Source of the DNA: Liolophura sinensis
Taxonomy: Eukaryota > Mollusca > Polyplacophora > Chitonida > Chitonidae
Reading direction: 5' to 3'
DNA length: 64,000 bases
NCBI RefSeq assembly: GCF_032854445.1
Contig: NC_088302.1
Coordinates: forward strand, 8,427,338 to 8,491,337
This document shows, in pieces, positions 51,081 to 61,726 of the stretch. A model generated the notes under the pieces. That model was not told where the DNA came from, ran no database searches, and worked only from the letters and a program-made list of their open reading frames with translations. The position numbers and the translations under genes were made by a program. Numbering within the stretch: position 1 is the stretch's first letter; each line of letters opens with the position of its first letter.

Positions 51081-51415
51081 AAATTCGAGTGTTTCATCAT
51101 GCTCGAGTGTTTCATCAAGCTCGAGTGTTTCATCAAGCTCGAGTGTTTTCTCAAGCTGGAGTATTTTATCAAGCTCGGGTACTAGTATTTTATCAAGGTC
51201 GAGTGTTTCATCAAGCTCGAGTGTTTCATCACACTGGAGTATTTTTGCAGGGTTGTTTTATTAAAGTCGAGTGTTTTTGCAAGCTTGTTTTTTATGCTCG
51301 AGTGTTTTATCAAGCTCGAGTTGTGTTTATCAAGCTCAAGTGTTTTTTCAAGCTCAAGTGTTTTTCCAAGCTAGAATGTTTCATCAAACTCGAGTGTTTC
51401 ATCAAGCAAGTTTAA
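51081..51415 (+). repeat. 18-bp minisatellite with CTCGAG core
   Basis: About 18 imperfect units of AAGCTCGAGTGTTTCATC. The related array is at 62236-62480. A 125-codon open frame across it (VFHQAR-type repeats) is a by-product of the 18-nt period. Confidence 0.92.
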
Positions 51416-51958
51416 ATCCCGATATACCCTTATCAAGACGCAGATAATTTAAAATGTACTATTTACATGCCCCAAGTACTATTTCATGCATATAGCGGCG
51501 TACCCAGGAAATGTAGAATGATTTCAGTTCTTTGTGGTGATTGCCTATATATATCTAGGTCACGTAAACAAACTGAGATTTGACCTTATACTACAAGTTT
51601 TAGAACTCTCGGTAGAAGAAACAGAATTTCATTAACTCAGCCAAATGCATTCAGACAGATAACAGTTACACGGCTGTGTAGCTCAAAATACCTCTATGTT
51701 TCTTCGCGAAAGTCGCAAACACCGCCTTGCCGCAAATCTGGTCCACGCGCCCCGGAGCAGAAGTTGAAAGCCATTAGTGACGAATGCTCGATAAATGAAC
51801 AGTGTGAATATAAATGAGAAAGTTTTTCATCCATTTTTTGTTGTAAGGAAAGCTTAAACAACGATCATAAAAATACATCAAGAAATTTAACAGACATTGA
51901 TATGAAATATAACTAGAACTGCATGCAGTTATACGGCTTCCAAGAGGTCTGTACTCAC

Positions 51959-52056
51959 AGCTCTTAGCGTCCATTCTCTACAACTTTCCACTTTCCCCAC
52001 CACAGGTCGTTCAAATCTATTAGTACTGTGCTCTTCTGAAAACATCCCAGGTTTGT
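51959..52056 (-). other. Candidate 98-nt minus-strand exon, copy A
   Basis: On the minus strand a pyrimidine-rich acceptor (TCTATTTTTTGCTCGTATTAG) precedes, and a consensus donor GTGAGT follows, an open 98-nt segment reading KPGMFSEEHSTNRFERPV and onward to WTLRA. The segment has the same length without indels in copy B (59502-59599). No known family recognised. It may be chance; no partner exons found. Confidence 0.2.
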
Positions 52057-52125
52057 CTAATACGAGCAAAAAATAGACATAATTCATATCAGACAGTAAA
52101 CATTCCGCACGAGTAAAGTGAATGT

Positions 52126-53850
52126 AATTTGACGTCCTGATCATGAATCTGGTCGTATTTTTCCCTTCAAGATCTATTTATGTCGCACATTGCCATGACA
52201 AATGGGCAATTTGCAATTTTCCACCATATCTGTAGGTCACGTAACAGAAAACTAATAAAGCTGTAATTCAAAATTGCTGAGTAGAAGGGACTATATATGT
52301 AGTGTCTGCATGCTGAAAATCTGTAAGCTGTCTTAATAAATACAGAATATACAGGGCTTCAAATTTGACAAAAGGCCGATTTACTATATTTTGGCACATT
52401 TACAAAAGTATGTTATATAATGCATATACACTCTTTTCGTAACTAGGATGAATGTAGAAATATTGCAAATATGCCACTCGATGTAGTTTGACGTCCTGAT
52501 CACAAATCCGGTCTTATTTTTTCCTGCGGTGCATATTTTTGTCGCAAATTGTGATCAACACTCGTAAAAGCGCAATTTCCTCCATTTTTTTCAAATCACG
52601 TGACAGAAAACTGTTACAGCTTTAAACCTGAAAATCGCAGTATACAAAGGGCTGTACATGTACTGTACTTATGGTGAAAATTGTTGCGTCAATAAACAAT
52701 ACTTGCACGCTTTTGAATAATGTCCAAAGGCAGATTTACCACATTTGGCACATTTACTTATAAATGTTGAATAGTGTAATGCAATGTATGGATGGCTACC
52801 AAGAATATGTATCATGTATATGTTCTCTTGATTATCTGGTTTGCACTACAGTTGCGATTGGGTTACCCAGTGCCTTTGCAACCCAATGCTGTGTGTGTAT
52901 TTCTGAAAGCCAGCTTTGTGTTGCGCAAACCTTGTCTTCTTTACTACACGCTAACCAGGCCCCGGTGATTGACAGATATCTACATATGCCCTGGTCCAGG
53001 TGTTCGTTTTCTGACAACGGCCGAGCTATTAGTAATGCACTCAGTCTGTGGATCGCAGGTCGTGGATTTATACATGGAAGTATAGACTTGCTGTTACAAG
53101 GGCCATGCTTTTTGCGTTATTTCTTACAAATAGGCATCATAAGTCTGAGAAGGGATCGCAGTTTCTCATTAGACAGAGCACAGCAGCATCATCAAGCTCG
53201 CCGATCTATTCGCGGGAATGCGAATGACCGGCCAACTGCCTCTGTGACAGTTGTCGCATTGACAATTTCGAAGCCTTGTATCTGGTTATGTGTTTATTTT
53301 CGACCAATAACTTATGCTCTCATATGAAAGATATGAGTATCTCATATAAGTGTGCAGAAAATGTGTATGGAAATTTGAAATGAAAATGGCGACTACCTCG
53401 TGGACTTAGTTACATATATAATAGAGTGGATGGTAGAGGAGATGTTGTCGAAATTTTCCCTGACTAGACCTAATTACATAAGGACTTAAACCCTAACCTC
53501 CTCCCAGCTGTATGGTATGACGCTGATTTGTCTTGGGCAGTTGAACGTCGAAAATTATTGACGTCGGGAAATTGACATTAGGCAGATCGCGAGGTATAGT
53601 TTTGCCGCAAATTGCGAAAAAAGCGCAATTTCCTCCATATTTAGCGGCCACGTCATAGAAAATTGTTACAGCTGTAAAGCTGAAAATCACTGAGTGCAAA
53701 GCGCTATACATGTACCCTGTGTATGCTGAAAATAGTTGAGCTGCGTGTGGTTAAAAAAGAGAGGACGTGCACGCCTTCAAATACTGCCCAGAGGTCGATT
53801 TACTCCGGTTGACACATCTACATACATATGATATACAGTGTACTTACAAT
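52126..53850 (+). repeat. Three diverged copies of a roughly 300-350-bp repeat
   Basis: Copies at about 52126-52480, 52486-52770 and 53520-53850 share, in order, a GACGTC(C/G)-type start, GTCGCAAATTG, CGCAATTTCCTCCAT, CACGTGACAGAAAACTGTTA / CAGCT, a TACATGTAC block and GATTTAC..ACACAT. A fourth copy in unit B (60375-60540 and 60766-60830) is split by a SINE-B. Probably an unidentified non-autonomous element. Confidence 0.7.
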
Positions 53851-54898
53851 GCTACGAAGAATGTAGGCTTTCTGATTAAAATAGCTATGAAAATATACAT
53901 GCCTTCCCTTAAGGTAACTCGAAGTGACATCACATAGACCGGCATCCCGCTTGAACCCCGGCATCGCTGCTTTAGTGGCTATATTTTTGATGTTTTTTGG
54001 TCATATCCTAAAAACTATACCAAGTACAAACATAACTTATACAGATTTGTAATCCAGGCGTCAAGCAGTATTGGCAGTGTGTTTATTTAATCATTTTAAG
54101 CAGTTTTTAGACTTGACCTACTTTTAAGCTAATTTCATTGGTTTGTTACACCACAACTTGCGTACTAAACAAAATGTTTTTGTACAATATAAGTACGGCG
54201 ATCCACCTAATACTTGCAAACGAAATTTCATCCAAAGGTCATCAGCCCATTCACAAAAGAGATGGTTTAAGCTTATCAATAAAATTTAAAATGGCTGCTA
54301 AATCACTTGACTGGCCAATCAGCACTAAACGTCAAAAGCTGCATCATATTTTGCCTATTAAAAATGCCAAGTTTGTTTTTCTACCTTTACCAGTTTTGAA
54401 GATATTTTCTCTCAAAACGGAAAAAAAAGTTGTCAGAGGAGAAGGAAAATATTCTGAGCAAGAACAATAGTTTTCCTAATAGCCTTATAATGTTAATGCA
54501 CACCAGACCCACAAGTATGAAGGTTGACTTGCGTCACTGTGCACGTCTGTATATCTCAATAGGTTTCAATTTAGTTGAGTGTCTGTGGTTCAACGTGGCT
54601 TTGAAATTTGAACTTCTGCAAACATACGATAAAATGTAGATCATATCAATGTATGGCGAGTATTCAATAGTTTTGTTGAAAAAAAAAACATGTAAAGACA
54701 CTTGATTCCCTAGGCAAGAAAGCACGTAAGCGCATAGTTCCCTAGGCAAGAAAGCAACATAAGTCTTAAGTAGTACTTTATGACATACGTTTAAGTAAAA
54801 TATGGAAACGAGCGTATTTGTAGTACATGTCGGTCATGCAAGTTATGTAACGCTGTCAGATGTCCTTTAGTTTTCTAGGTCAGCTTTGTTTACATAAT
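53851..54898. other. Gene-free stretch
   Basis: Not part of the A/B duplication. A 110-codon open frame at 54138-54470 has no recognised family features and no splice or start support. Confidence 0.45.
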
Positions 54899-55710
54899 CT
54901 ACGTATACTTTGTTTGATGTTTGATCACAGGCACGTTCTGACCACTTGCTTTTAACGGGATGAGGATCTTCCCACCTACCATTGTCTGGTTAACAACGTT
55001 AGGACAATGCCATATAGAACTAGAATGCCATCTGAAAGGACCAACATTTGAAACAGTCAAATGTACAAATACCGCCTCACACACAAATGGGCAAACAGCA
55101 TTTTTGTCAATTGTGAAAAATCGCTAGAATGATGATCATCAAAATTAAATGTATTTTTCCTTAGTAAACATGTGAACAAAAATTCATTTAAAGCCTTGCG
55201 TTAAATTTCTTTCATGTTGCTGAAAGGCAATATCTTCCTTGGCGGAAGAAGTTAACCTGGATCAGTTAAACTTCTTGGAACAATCATTTGAATAAATGAA
55301 CTGTTTGTACCCATATTGCAAACTAAGCATTAGGTGTTTGTTTTAACTGTTCCTGTAAATGTTTAAGTCTAAACTGTACCAAATTAAACGCCCTAATCAC
55401 CATGCCTTGAGTAGAATTAAATAAAATACAGTGCTGTTACTTGCAATTTATTAGACGTCAATGATGTAGAATTTAAAGAATTTTAATTGTTTAGACATGT
55501 TTTAAACTTTTAAAATATTGTGAGCGAAAGTTATAACTGTCCGGAGACGAAGTTTCCAGCAGTTTTCAGTGAAGCCGATCCTGATTATAGTTTATGAATT
55601 AAAAGAAATTACATGTACTATCTATTCAATTTTTTTTAAATTTAGCAGATTATATTGAAACTTTGCGATATGCACCTATATGTACAGCTAGTGACACAGG
55701 TGAATTTGAC
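54899..55710 (+). repeat. Duplicated block, copy at 62523-63290
   Basis: Shares many ordered segments with 62523-63290: TACCATTGTCTGGT, AAACAGTCAAATGTACAAAT, AAAGCCTTGCGTTAAATTTC, TTTAAACTTTTAAAATA and GTGGAGCCGATCCTGATTA-like. It places the sequence after unit A parallel to the sequence after SLC5 exon copy 4. Confidence 0.85.
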
Positions 55711-55944
55711 GCTTACTTACAATGGTGACTGTGAGATTCCACAATCATTATGTCGAATATTTTTCGCCTTTCCAAAAGCCTATCTAAAGAGTGTATAGAA
55801 TCTCTTTCACAAACATATACCAACCTGAAAACTAAAAATTTACATCAAATATAATTAAATAAATATAAATTTATATTAAAATAGATTAAAGACATAAAAA
55901 AAATGTTAAGTACCACGGTAAACCCTGAGCACTCACTCACTCAC
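55711..55944. other. AT-rich spacer
   Basis: No recognised feature. Confidence 0.4.
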
Positions 55945-56140
55945 ACAGCACCGAATTCGAGAGACATGGGATCAAACCTGGGCTGTGTCATACCAAAGAT
56001 TTTAAAATTGTTGCTTGTTGCTGCCTCCCACTGCGCTCAGCACCTAGGTTAGAGCGAAGGACTGGCTGGCCCGGTGTTTCTATATTGTGATTGTGTGGGG
56101 TATCGTGTCTAGTGTCTTACACACACCTAATGGCTCCTCA
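55945..56140 (+). repeat. SINE family C
   Basis: B-box-like GGGATCAAACCTGGG in a T-arm-like context, followed by TCATACCAAAGATTTTAAAA, TTGTTGCTGCCTCCCACTGC, GCTCAGCACCTAGG and GGCCCGGTGTTTCTATATTG. Opposite in orientation to the 47.2-kb copy. Confidence 0.65.
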
Positions 56141-56584
56141 TCGTCCTATGACTAAACATTGTTAAGTACATGTACGGTGCCCAACCCCACTATTCATTCA
56201 TTCATTGTCTTGTATATTCCGTATGTCCTGTAAGTAGTGGAGACACAACCTGCAAACCTTATTACATCTGCATTCAGGCAGTAGTGGGTTTTTGTGTCTT
56301 GCTTTTAATATCAATTTTCCTACTGCAGACATCGACACAAAACTGTAAGTGATCGTTTGTTTGCTTGGGCCTGCGCATGTTGCCAAAACCTGCAGACAAT
56401 AGTCAGGGCTCACGGTGTCACATCCCTTATGTGCATTATGGCACATTGATATAATTTACTTGTTTGCACCTGCTAGATATGCATAGTCAGTTTTTATGAA
56501 CACAGGTAGATATTAATTTTCTCATTGCTCACAAGTAGGATAAATACTTCTCCAGGGTAAGAGACTCTCCATTGCGCCACCAGA

Positions 56585-56932
56585 ATGGAGAGACATACAT
56601 TTACAATTCACGCGGCGGACTATGCTATTGCAGGAGCTACAACGGCTGTCTCCCTGGGGATTGGAATTTACCACGCAATGGCCAAAGGTGGCCAAAAATC
56701 AACGGCCAAGTATCTGGTGGGTGACCGGAACATGAGCGTGATTCCAGTGTCGATCTCTCTGGTCGTTACGTACATGTCGTCTATTTTCCTTCTTGGAAAT
56801 CCGGCCGAAGCGTACGTATACGGGATTCCCAACGTCTTGGCCCTTTCCTTGGTCATTTTCTTCTCCATCGCCCTGGCGGCTTGGTTGACTGTGCCACTCT
56901 TGCATCCGCTTCACATTACCAGCTCTTATGAG
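56585..56932 (+). CDS. SLC5-type sodium:solute symporter, first coding exon, copy 3
   Basis: 116 codons, 336/348 nt identical to copy 2. Same ATG, same phase-0 donor GAG|GTAATT, same upstream sequence with a TATA-like GATAAATA about 45 bp before the ATG. Four amino-acid changes from copy 2: N4H; the Phe of PVSFSL becomes Ile; AFSL becomes ALSL; SNAL in the third helix becomes SIAL. Asn at that last place is kept in copies 1 and 2, so a helix-lining polar residue is lost here. The four replacements against eight silent changes leave copy 3 looking functional. No downstream SLC5 exon recognised before copy 4. Confidence 0.87.
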
Positions 56933-57380
56933 GTAATTATTTTCTTTCTTTACACAGGTTTAGTGTCCTTGATACACTGAAACGCACTTATATGCGGACA
57001 ACATGAAGCATACAAAAACTATTCCTTCTCGAAGAAACACTACGGTGCATATACACCGTAAAATCATTATATAGAATTTCCCCCCCTTTCCTAAAGCCTT
57101 TCTAAGTTTATCAAGCCGTCATATGTTTTTTCTAAATCCGAAATTGTCATTTGACTCAAACAATGTTCCAAAAAAAAAAAACCTAAGCATACATCCATCC
57201 ATACATCTCTGCCATAAATATAAACCAACATCAAAACTGAAAATTTGTTTCAAACATAATTAAAGACGTACAAGGACAGAGATTGAAATCAGAATAGCAA
57301 CCATAGTATGATAGTTTGCAAATGATCACACGCATACATGCAAATGGAGAAATAAGGCCTTCTTGTCAGTTACTTCAGGT

Positions 57381-57630
57381 ACCACTTGGGTGACCTAATC
57401 AATAGCGCGTTCGCCTCGAAGTACCGGCCCCGCTTGGTGGAGCGCCCATTTTGGGGGCGGTAGAACCAGGGTCAATCCTGGGTCGGTCACACCGAACACC
57501 TTCAAAAGCTTGGTTTTCAGCATTAAGGGGATAGTCCAACGACTGGTTGACCAGATACAATATAATGTCTCAGACAGGGGCGGCTTACTTCACTTCGGTA
57601 AGTTGTCTCGGTGAAGCTGCTTTGGATAAA
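57381..57630 (+). repeat. SINE family B, copy 2
   Basis: Orthologous to the 49945 copy by duplication, with a roughly 20-bp deletion after ACCTTCAAAAG. B-box region CCAGGGTCAATCCTGGGTCG retained. Confidence 0.8.
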
Positions 57631-57659
57631 AAAAATATTTTAATTATCATCAACTATTT

Positions 57660-58045
57660 TACTAGTATGGTACAAGATTTGAATAATATTTTCATTCATT
57701 CGCCTTGACCATTCCTTAGGTTTTTCCACCAGAAAACTACTGAAAGCTTGTCTTGGCACGTTACCGTCCTAATTTTGTACTCTATATAACTTCTTCTTTG
57801 ATGGTTTGTGTTAAACGTTTTTGACAACTGACCTTGCGATAATCGGCCCGGAACATCCAATTGAGTTCATGGCTGGTATACGAATGTCTGTTTTGCATAC
57901 GAATGTCGGTTTTGACGTAGAGATTCACATCTACTGTTATTACTTGCTGATTTTCATGGAAAGTTTTCTACATTAGGTAAACACTTAAAAGTCATTACAC
58001 GTGAACCGACCGAAATTATCTTACGGACAAGGCGATAATGTACGC
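57660..58045 (+). repeat. Dispersed block, second copy
   Basis: Equivalent of 50235-50620 in unit B, with one small extra segment (TTTCATTCATTCGCCTTGAC) that is also present in the 61.26-kb copy. Confidence 0.8.
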
Positions 58046-58330
58046 ACTATTGAAAAATTACACGCTTGCACGTTTCCCACGTTTTAGAGTTGAACATCTT
58101 ATTTACTGGGGCACATCCCACTCTCGGGATGGCCTGTAAATCCTGAGTTGGTAAAACCTTTAAACCCGACGATAAACCATAATCAGATTACATTGTTTAT
58201 TTTTAATAACCGATCGTTCATGCCTTAACATAAATTACACACGGGAAGAGTGTCAACTGAAACTGGGTCAACAACAAGGGATTTTCAGTGTGCAGATCGG
58301 ATAAATCTATAAACTAAATCAAACATCAGG

Positions 58331-58366
58331 ATATATATATATATATATATATAAATATATATATTC
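58331..58366. repeat. (AT)n microsatellite
   Basis: About 18 AT units with one interruption. It marks the point where unit B departs from unit A. Confidence 0.9.
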
Positions 58367-59090
58367 ATTCTTCGGCGGATTTTTTTCCTTCAGAGTTAAT
58401 TTCTTCGAGAACATCGTACTAAAATCATTCAGTTGATTACACACCATCATGTTTGTGGCAGTGTCGTGCATGATGTGAATTTGTAGGAAAATAACGCACG
58501 GAATATGAATACTAGAAGACTGATGTTTAACGCTATAGTGAAAAACTATTCACTCGTACGGAGTTCAGATAAATCGGAGAGCCCTGCGTAACCCACTGTT
58601 ATTGAACTTTTCCACATGTGAAACGCTGTGCACACCGTATTGATGAAAAAGAAGTGGTACGATAGCAGAAGTGGGATGAATTTACAAATTTGAAAGATCT
58701 TATGATTGATATAAGCCCTAAATTGTTTGGTTCTTAAATGATATAGGAAAATAGGTAAAAAATGTTGAAACAAATTCGTTTCAATTGAATTTTGAAGGTT
58801 TTGTGACCGGAAATTATTACCCTATGAATCTGAAAATGGGGGACAGTCCACAACTATAAGAGGTCTTCCATTCCCCTAAAGTTGCACATCTCTAGTTGTC
58901 AGTGCCGAATATATGGCGGTTAAAAGTAGCAAAATGAAAATTATACCACTTATCCTTACATCATCCGTGGTTCTCGATTTCCGCTGGCTGATCAGGCGGG
59001 TTAAAAATTGGCATAAACTTGTTAGAGCTGCAGGCCATGACCACAAGGGACATGTGATATTTAAATCCTGCACAACGGCGGCTCAGGGTT
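58367..59090. other. Unit-B-specific DNA
   Basis: Not present in unit A; no gene or known repeat recognised. Confidence 0.45.
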
Positions 59091-59228
59091 AAAATTTCAC
59101 ATCCACGGTTTAAATCCCGATATACCCTGACCAAGACGCAGATAACTGAAAATATACTATTTACATGCCCCAAGTAATGTTTCATGCATATAGTGGCGTA
59201 AATGCAGACAGGCAACAGTTACACGGCT
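59091..59228 (+). repeat. Left arm of an inverted repeat
   Basis: Pairs with 59674-59835 read on the opposite strand across a 445-bp spacer. Shared blocks include GTTTAAATCCCGATATACCC, CAAGACGCAGATAACTGAAA, TTACATGCCCCAAGTAATGT and CAGTTACACGGCT. Confidence 0.92.
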
Positions 59229-59501
59229 GTGTATCTCAAAATATCTCCATGCTTATTCGCGAAAGTTAAAAACAAATCTGGTCCACGCGCCCCGAGGCAG
59301 AAGTTGAAAGCCATTAGTGACGAATGCTTGACAAATGAATAGCTGTATGGGTATAAATAAGAAAGTTTTTCATCCATTTTTTGTCGTGAGGAAAGCTTAA
59401 ACAACGGTCATAAAAATGCATCAAGAAATATGACAGACATTAATATGAAATATAACTAGAACTGTATGCAGTTGTACCGCTTCCAAGCGGCCTGTACTCA
59501 C

Positions 59502-59599
59502 AGCTCTTAGCGTCCATTCTCTACAACTTTCCACTTTCCCCAGCACATGCCGTTCAAATCTATTAGTACTGTGCTCTTCTGAAAACATCCCAGGTTTGT
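59502..59599 (-). other. Candidate 98-nt minus-strand exon, copy B
   Basis: Same length and frame as 51959-52056, donor GTGAGT intact, with changes altering at least two residues (RPVVG to RHVLG). The acceptor's pyrimidine tract has been replaced by inverted DNA, so this copy is probably unusable even if copy A is real. Confidence 0.15.
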
Positions 59600-59673
59600 C
59601 TAATACGTGGGGCCTGGTTAGCGTGTAGTAAAGAAGACAAGGTTTGCGCAACACAAAGATGGCTTTCAGAGAA

Positions 59674-59835
59674 AGCCGTGTAACTGTTTGCCTGTCTGCA
59701 TTTACGCCACTATATGCATGAAACATTACTTGGGGCATGTAAATAGTATATTTTCAGTTATCTGCGTCTTGATCAGGGTATATCGGGATCAGGATATATT
59801 TTATATCGGGATTTAAACCGTGGATATGAAATTTT
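59674..59835 (-). repeat. Right arm of an inverted repeat
   Basis: Inverse complement of 59091-59228, with a roughly 25-bp internal duplication around ATCGGGATCAGGATATA. The adjacent 59608-59671 is the inverse of 52901-52964 in unit A, so this arm belongs to a local inversion. Confidence 0.9.
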
Positions 59836-60540
59836 GACAGATATCTACATATGCCCTGGTCCAGGGTTTCGTTTTCTGACAACGGCCGAGCTATTAGTAA
59901 TGCACTCAGCCTGTGGATCGCAGGTCATGGATTTATACATGGTAGTATAGACTTGCTGTTGCTTTTTGCGTTTTTTTTTACAAACAGGCATCATAAGTCT
60001 GAGAAGGGATCGCAGTTTCTCATTAGACAGAGCACAGCAGCATCATCAAGCTCGCCGAATTATTCCCGGGAATGCGAATGACCGGCCAACTGCCTCTGTG
60101 ACAGCTGTCGCATTGACAGTTTCGAAGCCTTGTATCTGGTTATGTATTTATTTTCGACCAATAACTTATGCTCTCATATGAAAGATATGTGTGCAGAAAA
60201 TGTGTATGGAAAATTGAAGTGAAAATAGCGACTACCTCGTGGACTTAGTTACATATATAATAGAGAGGATGGTAGAGGAGATGTTGTCGAAATTTCCCCT
60301 GACTAGACCTAATTACATAAGGACTTAAACGCTAAGCGTCTCCCGGCTGTGTGGTATGACGCAGATGTGTTTCAGGCAGTTGAATGGCGAAAATTATTGA
60401 CGTCGGGAAATTGACAAAAGGCAGATCGCGACGTATAGTTTTGCCGCAAATTGCGAAAAAGCGCAATTTCCACCATGCTTACAGACACAGTCACAGAAAA
60501 CTGTTGCAGTTGCGAAGCTGAATATCACTGACTGCAAACA

Positions 60541-60765
60541 CCGGCCCGGATAGCACAGTTGGTAGAGCGTTCGCTTCGCGACCGGTAGATCCAGGATCAA
60601 TCCTTGATCGAATCACAACTAAGACTTGAAAAGGCGTTCAGCGTGAAGGGGATAGTGCAACGACTGGTTGATCTGTATCAGTATAATGGCTCGGGCGGGG
60701 CTGCTTACTTGCCTTCGGTAAGTCGTCTCAGTGAAGCAGCACTAAATAAAAGAGCGGTGTAAATC
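60541..60765 (+). mobile_element. SINE family B, copy 3, unit-B-specific insertion
   Basis: Head GGCCCGGATAGCACAGTTGG (A box TAGCACAGTTGG), TAGAGCGTTCGCTTCGCGAC, B-box-like GATCAATCCTTGATC, then AAGGGGATAGTGCAACGACT / GGTTGAT, GGGCGGGGCTGCTTACTT, GTCTCAGTGAAGCAGC and an AAATAAAA end. It interrupts a repeat that is continuous in unit A (near 53700). Target-site duplication is not clear. Confidence 0.85.
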
Positions 60766-61154
60766 CGTCCTGCAACTGAAAATAGTTGAGCTACGTTTGG
60801 TTAAAAAAGAGAGGATTATATCCCACAGAAAAAGTTTTCTGCAAACTTAAAACACAAGTTCTTTGTGCTGAGAGATGGCGAAGGGAGAAACTGATGTTAT
60901 TTTTTTGATCTTGTGGATTCAGTTTTGACCAAAGGTTCCTGCATATGGCATGTAAATATTTAGCCTTGTTTGGATTCGATCCTATGTGTTGCGTGACGAT
61001 TTGAGTCAACGCCAGAAATTATTACTGCAAAACATGGTGTGTCAAGGTTATTCCATCCACCTTCATTCTAAGATTTACAATGAGTATTATTCTCTTGTAA
61101 GTAAATGCGGACAAATCCGGAATCTCTTTTACTCAGCTTTGTGAATGTGTCTAA

Positions 61155-61250
61155 TTCCACTCAGGGGTTTTGTATTCATCGTGTTGACTTTGAACGCCAC
61201 GTTGGATATATGAACAATAGCAATCAAAGCGCAACTGAGATACGCATATA
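61155..61250 (+). repeat. Dispersed repeat, related to 25.6 kb
   Basis: Diverged relative of 25590-25700; see that entry for shared blocks. Confidence 0.4.
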
Positions 61251-61264
61251 AATTATGATCTAGC

Positions 61265-61620
61265 ATGGTACAAGATTTGGATAATGGTTTCATTCATTCG
61301 CCTTGAACATTCTTTGAAAACTACTGAAAGCTTGTCTTTGAATGCTTCTGTCCTAATTTCGTATTATATATAACTTCATCGCTCTGTGGTGTTTTGTGTT
61401 AAAGGTCATTTTGACAATTGGCCTTGCGATAATTGACCCGGAACATCCAATTGGGTTGACGACTGGTATACGAATGTCTGTTTAGACGTAGAGATTCACA
61501 TCCACACTTATTCCTTGATGATGTTCAGGGAATATTTTCTATATTAAGGAAAACTTGAATATCATTAGACGTCAACCGACCGAAATTATCTTACGGATAA
61601 GCGATAATGTACGCACAAAT
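61265..61620 (+). repeat. Dispersed block, third copy
   Basis: Diverged copy of 50235-50620 with internal deletions (one GTTTTGCATACGAATGTC unit lost). It ends about 100 bp upstream of SLC5 exon copy 4. Confidence 0.8.
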
Positions 61621-61726
61621 AAAAAAATATTATATTTACCGGTTGTTCAAAATCTGCCAAGGTGTGGTACACTATACCAAAGGGGAAAAGCTGAGAACCT
61701 CTGAAGAGTTTTCGGGAGTCAGTAGA

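Larger units (their letters stand above)
48737..53830 (+). repeat. Segmental duplication, unit A (contains SLC5 exon copy 2)
   Basis: Collinear over most of its length with 56333-60830. Identity is highest around the exon (336/348 in the coding part) and remains high through the SINE-B and the 50.2-50.9 kb block. Unit A carries the 18-bp minisatellite at 51.1 kb, absent from B. It lacks the second (AT)n and the SINE-B at 60.5 kb that B has. Just upstream of exon 2 a roughly 45-bp sequence (TGCAGACAATAGTCAGAGCT...) is doubled in A but single in B. Confidence 0.9.
56333..60830 (+). repeat. Segmental duplication, unit B (contains SLC5 exon copy 3)
   Basis: Duplicate of 48737-53830. Differences: the 18-bp minisatellite of A is replaced by an (AT)n tract and about 0.75 kb of other DNA (58330-59090). 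A segment equivalent to about 52.05-52.97 kb of A is deleted and partly inverted. A SINE-B is inserted at 60541-60765. Confidence 0.9.

Noticed and set aside
51038-51415. 125-aa open frame with VFHQAR repeats
   Set aside because: By-product of the 18-bp minisatellite; no such frame in the related 62.2-kb array.
52764-53327. 187-aa open frame in unit A with a counterpart near 59.85-60.18 kb
   Set aside because: The two copies differ by frame-changing indels near 53.1/59.96 kb and include part of the unidentified repeat; no family features.
54138-54470. 110-aa open frame
   Set aside because: No splice or promoter context, no family resemblance, AT-rich composition like the flanks.
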